Source: Acidobacteriaceae bacterium (GTDB lineage: Bacteria; Acidobacteriota; Terriglobia; Terriglobales; Acidobacteriaceae). Taken from it: DNA of 64,000 bases. The stretch lies in NCBI GenBank assembly GCA_025352065.1, contig JANXUC010000179.1, positions 1 through 64,000 on the forward strand, written 5' to 3'. Below are positions 61,884 to 64,000 of this stretch, in pieces. The notes below the pieces were generated by a model. The model ran no database searches. It was not told the DNA's origin and saw nothing but the letters and a program-made list of their open reading frames with translations. The translations under genes and the position numbers were made by a program. Within the stretch, counting starts at the first letter, position 1. Each line of letters begins with the position of its first letter.

Positions 61884-63692
61884 TTACAACAATCCCAGAT
61901 GGTCTGGATACTTGGCCTGCAGAGAACTCACCAAAATTTCGAACTCCGGAAGGGCGCGTAAATTTTGGAGGCACGGATCATTGGCGAAGAGCGGCCAGCA
62001 AGCGAACCCGGTGCTGACGCTGCGCTCCAGCCATTCGAAGGCTGCGGCTGGCTGCTTGAGCACCGCGAGGATGCACGCGATTTGATAGTAGGTATGGTGC
62101 GCGTGTCCAAAAGATTTTGGACTCGCACAGGCTTTTGCCACGTGCTCCATGGCTCGGTCGGCTTGGCCGGTCATCGCGTGGAAAAGACCCTGCAGGCTCA
62201 CGATCATCGGTTCGTCGGGCAACATCTGTACTGCTTCTTGCAGAAGAGTTTCAGCTTCCTTCCAATCGCCTGTCCTCATCGCCAGCTGCGGCGCAAAATA
62301 AACGGGGTATTTGTTTCCCGGCGCCTCAGCCAGCCACGCTGCAATTTCGTCGCGAGCCAGGTCGTACTCCTGTTTCCAGACATAGGCTTGGACAATGCTG
62401 TGGCTTACTGCCTTCTTGGGATGGAACGGGCGGCCTCTCTCATACATTGCACAGGCATGGTCAAGCAGGCCGATGTGCGCCAGAATTGTTCCGAGCCGGT
62501 TGTAGGCATGCGGCAGATTGGACTGCAAGGCGAGGGCTCGCCGCAGTTCTGCAATGGCTTCCAGGTGCTGAAAGTTTTTCGACGGCCCCCATAGTAGAAA
62601 GGCATTTGCGACGTGCCCCTCGGGCAAATTTGGATCCAATTCCAAGGCACGGCGGCAGTGAAACTCCGCCCTCTCCAGCCAAATTCGAGCGGGATCGAGC
62701 TCGAAGTGGCGGGAGGCATAGACCAGCGAAAGAGTGGCATGGGCTAACGAGAAGCCTGGGTCGCGCGCGACCGCCGCGCTCAGACGTTGTGCGGCTTCGT
62801 GGAGCAGCGCAGGATCGCCGGACGAGCTGAGCCGGTAGCCGCGCATAAACTCCGCATAGGCGAAGGGGTCTTTGCTGTGCCGTGGACGCTGCTGGTTTGC
62901 TGGCGGACGTAGCGGCCGATTCAGCGCCTTCGCAATCTGTCGGGCAAGATCGTTCTCCAGCTCGAACAGCTTATCCAGATCGAGCCTACACTTAAGCGAG
63001 AGGCATGCATTTTGCGAGTGCAGGTCCAGCACTTCCATCGAAAGGCGCCATTGCCCTTTGGTTTCGCGTATCGCGCCGTGTGCGACGAAGCGCACACCGA
63101 GACGCGAACCCGCATCTGAAGCTGCCATTTCCGCGGGAAGGCTTAGCGTTGCCGAAGTTGGCAACACATCCACACCCTGAAGATTTCCAAGTCGCGACAC
63201 CAATGCATCCGCCAAGCCGACACACACTCCCCGGTCGTCGGTAGCATCGCCGACAAGAACCAGCGGTAGAACGGCGAGCGACGACCGCTCGCTCAAGGCT
63301 GAAGCGGATCGGTGACTGGTTTCTCCTGCTGCGTTTCGTTCTAAATTCGATAGCTCAGCATGAGCTTCAACTACACGAACCGGTCCAATGAATCGATAGC
63401 CCTTGCCGACAACTGTTTCCAGGAAGCGCGGCTTCGCGGAGTCATCGCCTAACGCAGCACGGATTTTTCGCACAATGTTGTTGACGTTTGGCTCGGCGTC
63501 GATGAAGAGGTCCGAGCGCCAAAGCTTCTTAACAATTTCTTTGCGCGGAACCAACTGATCCCTGCGGCTAACCAGGAAGATCAGCAGTTCCATGGGCTTC
63601 TTTTCGAGCTTCACACGCCGCCCGTGGCGGCGAAGTTCGTAGCGCCCAAGGTCGAGCTCGATTCCTTCTGGTGCTGCTTTTGTGCTCCGCAT
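61884..63692 (-). CDS. CadC-like winged-helix regulator with TPR domain
   Basis: 602 residues from ATG 63692 (GAGG 6 bases upstream); a frame to 63746 exists. Residues about 8-105 are an OmpR/PhoB-type winged-helix DNA-binding domain (ELRRHGRRVKLEKKPMELLIFLV, VNNIVRKIRAALGD, VGKGYRFIGPVRV). Then comes a region like the adenylate-cyclase/SARP-type sensor (SLAVLPLVLVGDATDDR), and TPR-like helices from about residue 270 to the end. There is no clear membrane segment, unlike classical CadC. It probably controls the adjacent amidase gene, 36 bp downstream. A truncated duplicate lies at 59717-59947. Confidence 0.9.
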   Translation of the reverse strand: MRSTKAAPEGIELDLGRYELRRHGRRVKLEKKPMELLIFLVSRRDQLVPRKEIVKKLWRSDLFIDAEPNVNNIVRKIRAALGDDSAKPRFLETVVGKGYRFIGPVRVVEAHAELSNLERNAAGETSHRSASALSERSSLAVLPLVLVGDATDDRGVCVGLADALVSRLGNLQGVDVLPTSATLSLPAEMAASDAGSRLGVRFVAHGAIRETKGQWRLSMEVLDLHSQNACLSLKCRLDLDKLFELENDLARQIAKALNRPLRPPANQQRPRHSKDPFAYAEFMRGYRLSSSGDPALLHEAAQRLSAAVARDPGFSLAHATLSLVYASRHFELDPARIWLERAEFHCRRALELDPNLPEGHVANAFLLWGPSKNFQHLEAIAELRRALALQSNLPHAYNRLGTILAHIGLLDHACAMYERGRPFHPKKAVSHSIVQAYVWKQEYDLARDEIAAWLAEAPGNKYPVYFAPQLAMRTGDWKEAETLLQEAVQMLPDEPMIVSLQGLFHAMTGQADRAMEHVAKACASPKSFGHAHHTYYQIACILAVLKQPAAAFEWLERSVSTGFACWPLFANDPCLQNLRALPEFEILVSSLQAKYPDHLGLL

Positions 63693-63883
63693 GGCGGCCT
63701 CTTCAGAATTATCCCCTGAGATCGAATAGTTTACGCCGATATACAAAAGATATGAAAAAGTTAGCCGGTTTCAATTGAAACTGGCTAAGCATTTGTGGGA
63801 ACATCCGGGTAGTTCGATATACCAATGATCGGCAATCTGAAGATCAACTCAAAGATCAACCTCGAACAACGGAGACAGATACT

Positions 63884-64000
63884 ATGCAACGGAATTTCTA
63901 CCTCGCAGTCGCGGCGCTCGGACTCGTTGGCCTGACGGGCCTGGTCCTTACCCTTGGAGCCCAAACGGCTTCCTCTGAAAAGCATGCGTTCACGCCCGAT
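63884..64000 (+). CDS. Exported protein, 5' end only (runs off the window)
   Basis: 39 codons from ATG 63884, which has GGAGA 9-13 bases before it. MQRNFYLAVAALGLVGLTGL continues to a cleavage-like GAQTAS, so a Sec signal peptide is likely. The rest lies outside the window, so no function can be given. It is divergent from the regulator gene, 191 bp apart. Confidence 0.75.
   Translation, partial: MQRNFYLAVAALGLVGLTGLVLTLGAQTASSEKHAFTPD

Overview
The window looks like an Acidobacteriota (Terriglobia-type) chromosome near the replication origin. The evidence is the gene content: housekeeping genes that usually flank oriC (rpmH, rnpA, yidD, yidC, jag, mnmE, parB, parA, rsmG, mnmG, gyrA), several TonB-dependent receptors with an N-terminal carboxypeptidase-regulatory domain including one Oar-like protein, a CadC-type winged-helix/TPR regulator, S9 and M13 peptidases, and many short palindromic intergenic repeats. 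The genus is inferred, not proven. No rRNA or tRNA gene was recognised, and dnaA and gyrB are not in the window.

Layout. 0.4-6.2 kb: rpmH-rnpA-yidD-yidC-jag, a cNMP-binding/DUF1003 membrane protein, and mnmE, all on the plus strand and tightly packed. 6.4-11.7 kb: an exported three-gene set (DUF4331 protein, TPR protein, TonB receptor). 11.7-18.8 kb: an FHA-GAF-PP2C phosphatase, a small unknown gene, then on the minus strand an EF-G paralogue with a VOC protein, and ruvB-ruvA. 19-24.5 kb: a Cys/Met/His-rich secreted protein, a second TonB receptor, a DUF4139 protein, and a CPBP protease. 24.6-31.3 kb: cold-shock protein, TrmJ-like methyltransferase, an Oar-like TonB receptor, and a four-domain c-di-GMP protein (HD-GYP, GAF, GGDEF, PilZ). 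31.9-36.7 kb: chromosome segregation locus with parB, parA, six perfect parS sites, a candidate oriC-like AT-rich stretch, and rsmG; a frameshifted copy of the parB 3' end lies beyond an inserted acetyltransferase gene. 36.8-44.5 kb: metallo-beta-lactamase-fold protein, DPP-IV-like peptidase, SGNH hydrolase, M13 peptidase, rRNA methyltransferase. 44.5-47.9 kb: Phd/VapC toxin-antitoxin pair with an unknown third gene, a zinc-ribbon coiled-coil protein, and a CADD-type p-aminobenzoate synthase. 48-53.5 kb: mnmG carrying a palindrome-rich internal insertion, two thioredoxin-fold proteins, and a frameshifted DUF4034-like lipoprotein. 53.5-58.4 kb: a peroxiredoxin whose peroxidatic cysteine codon is TGA (predicted selenoprotein), two divergent cupins, a cyclase-family protein, and gyrA. 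58.8-64 kb: a secreted coiled-coil protein, decayed remnants of an amidase/regulator pair, the intact amidase and CadC-like regulator, and the start of a secreted protein.

The strongest new observation is the predicted selenocysteine peroxiredoxin at 53498-53986: the in-frame TGA falls exactly on the catalytic position of a PxxxTxx(C) motif, and the reading frame continues intact on both sides. Other points of interest are the single-protein c-di-GMP hub with altered cyclase residues, the natural Leu at the GyrA quinolone position, the predicted metal-binding secreted protein next to a TonB receptor, the DUF4331-TPR-TonB set, and repeat-derived peptide insertions inside conserved genes (mnmG, yidD, CPBP protease).
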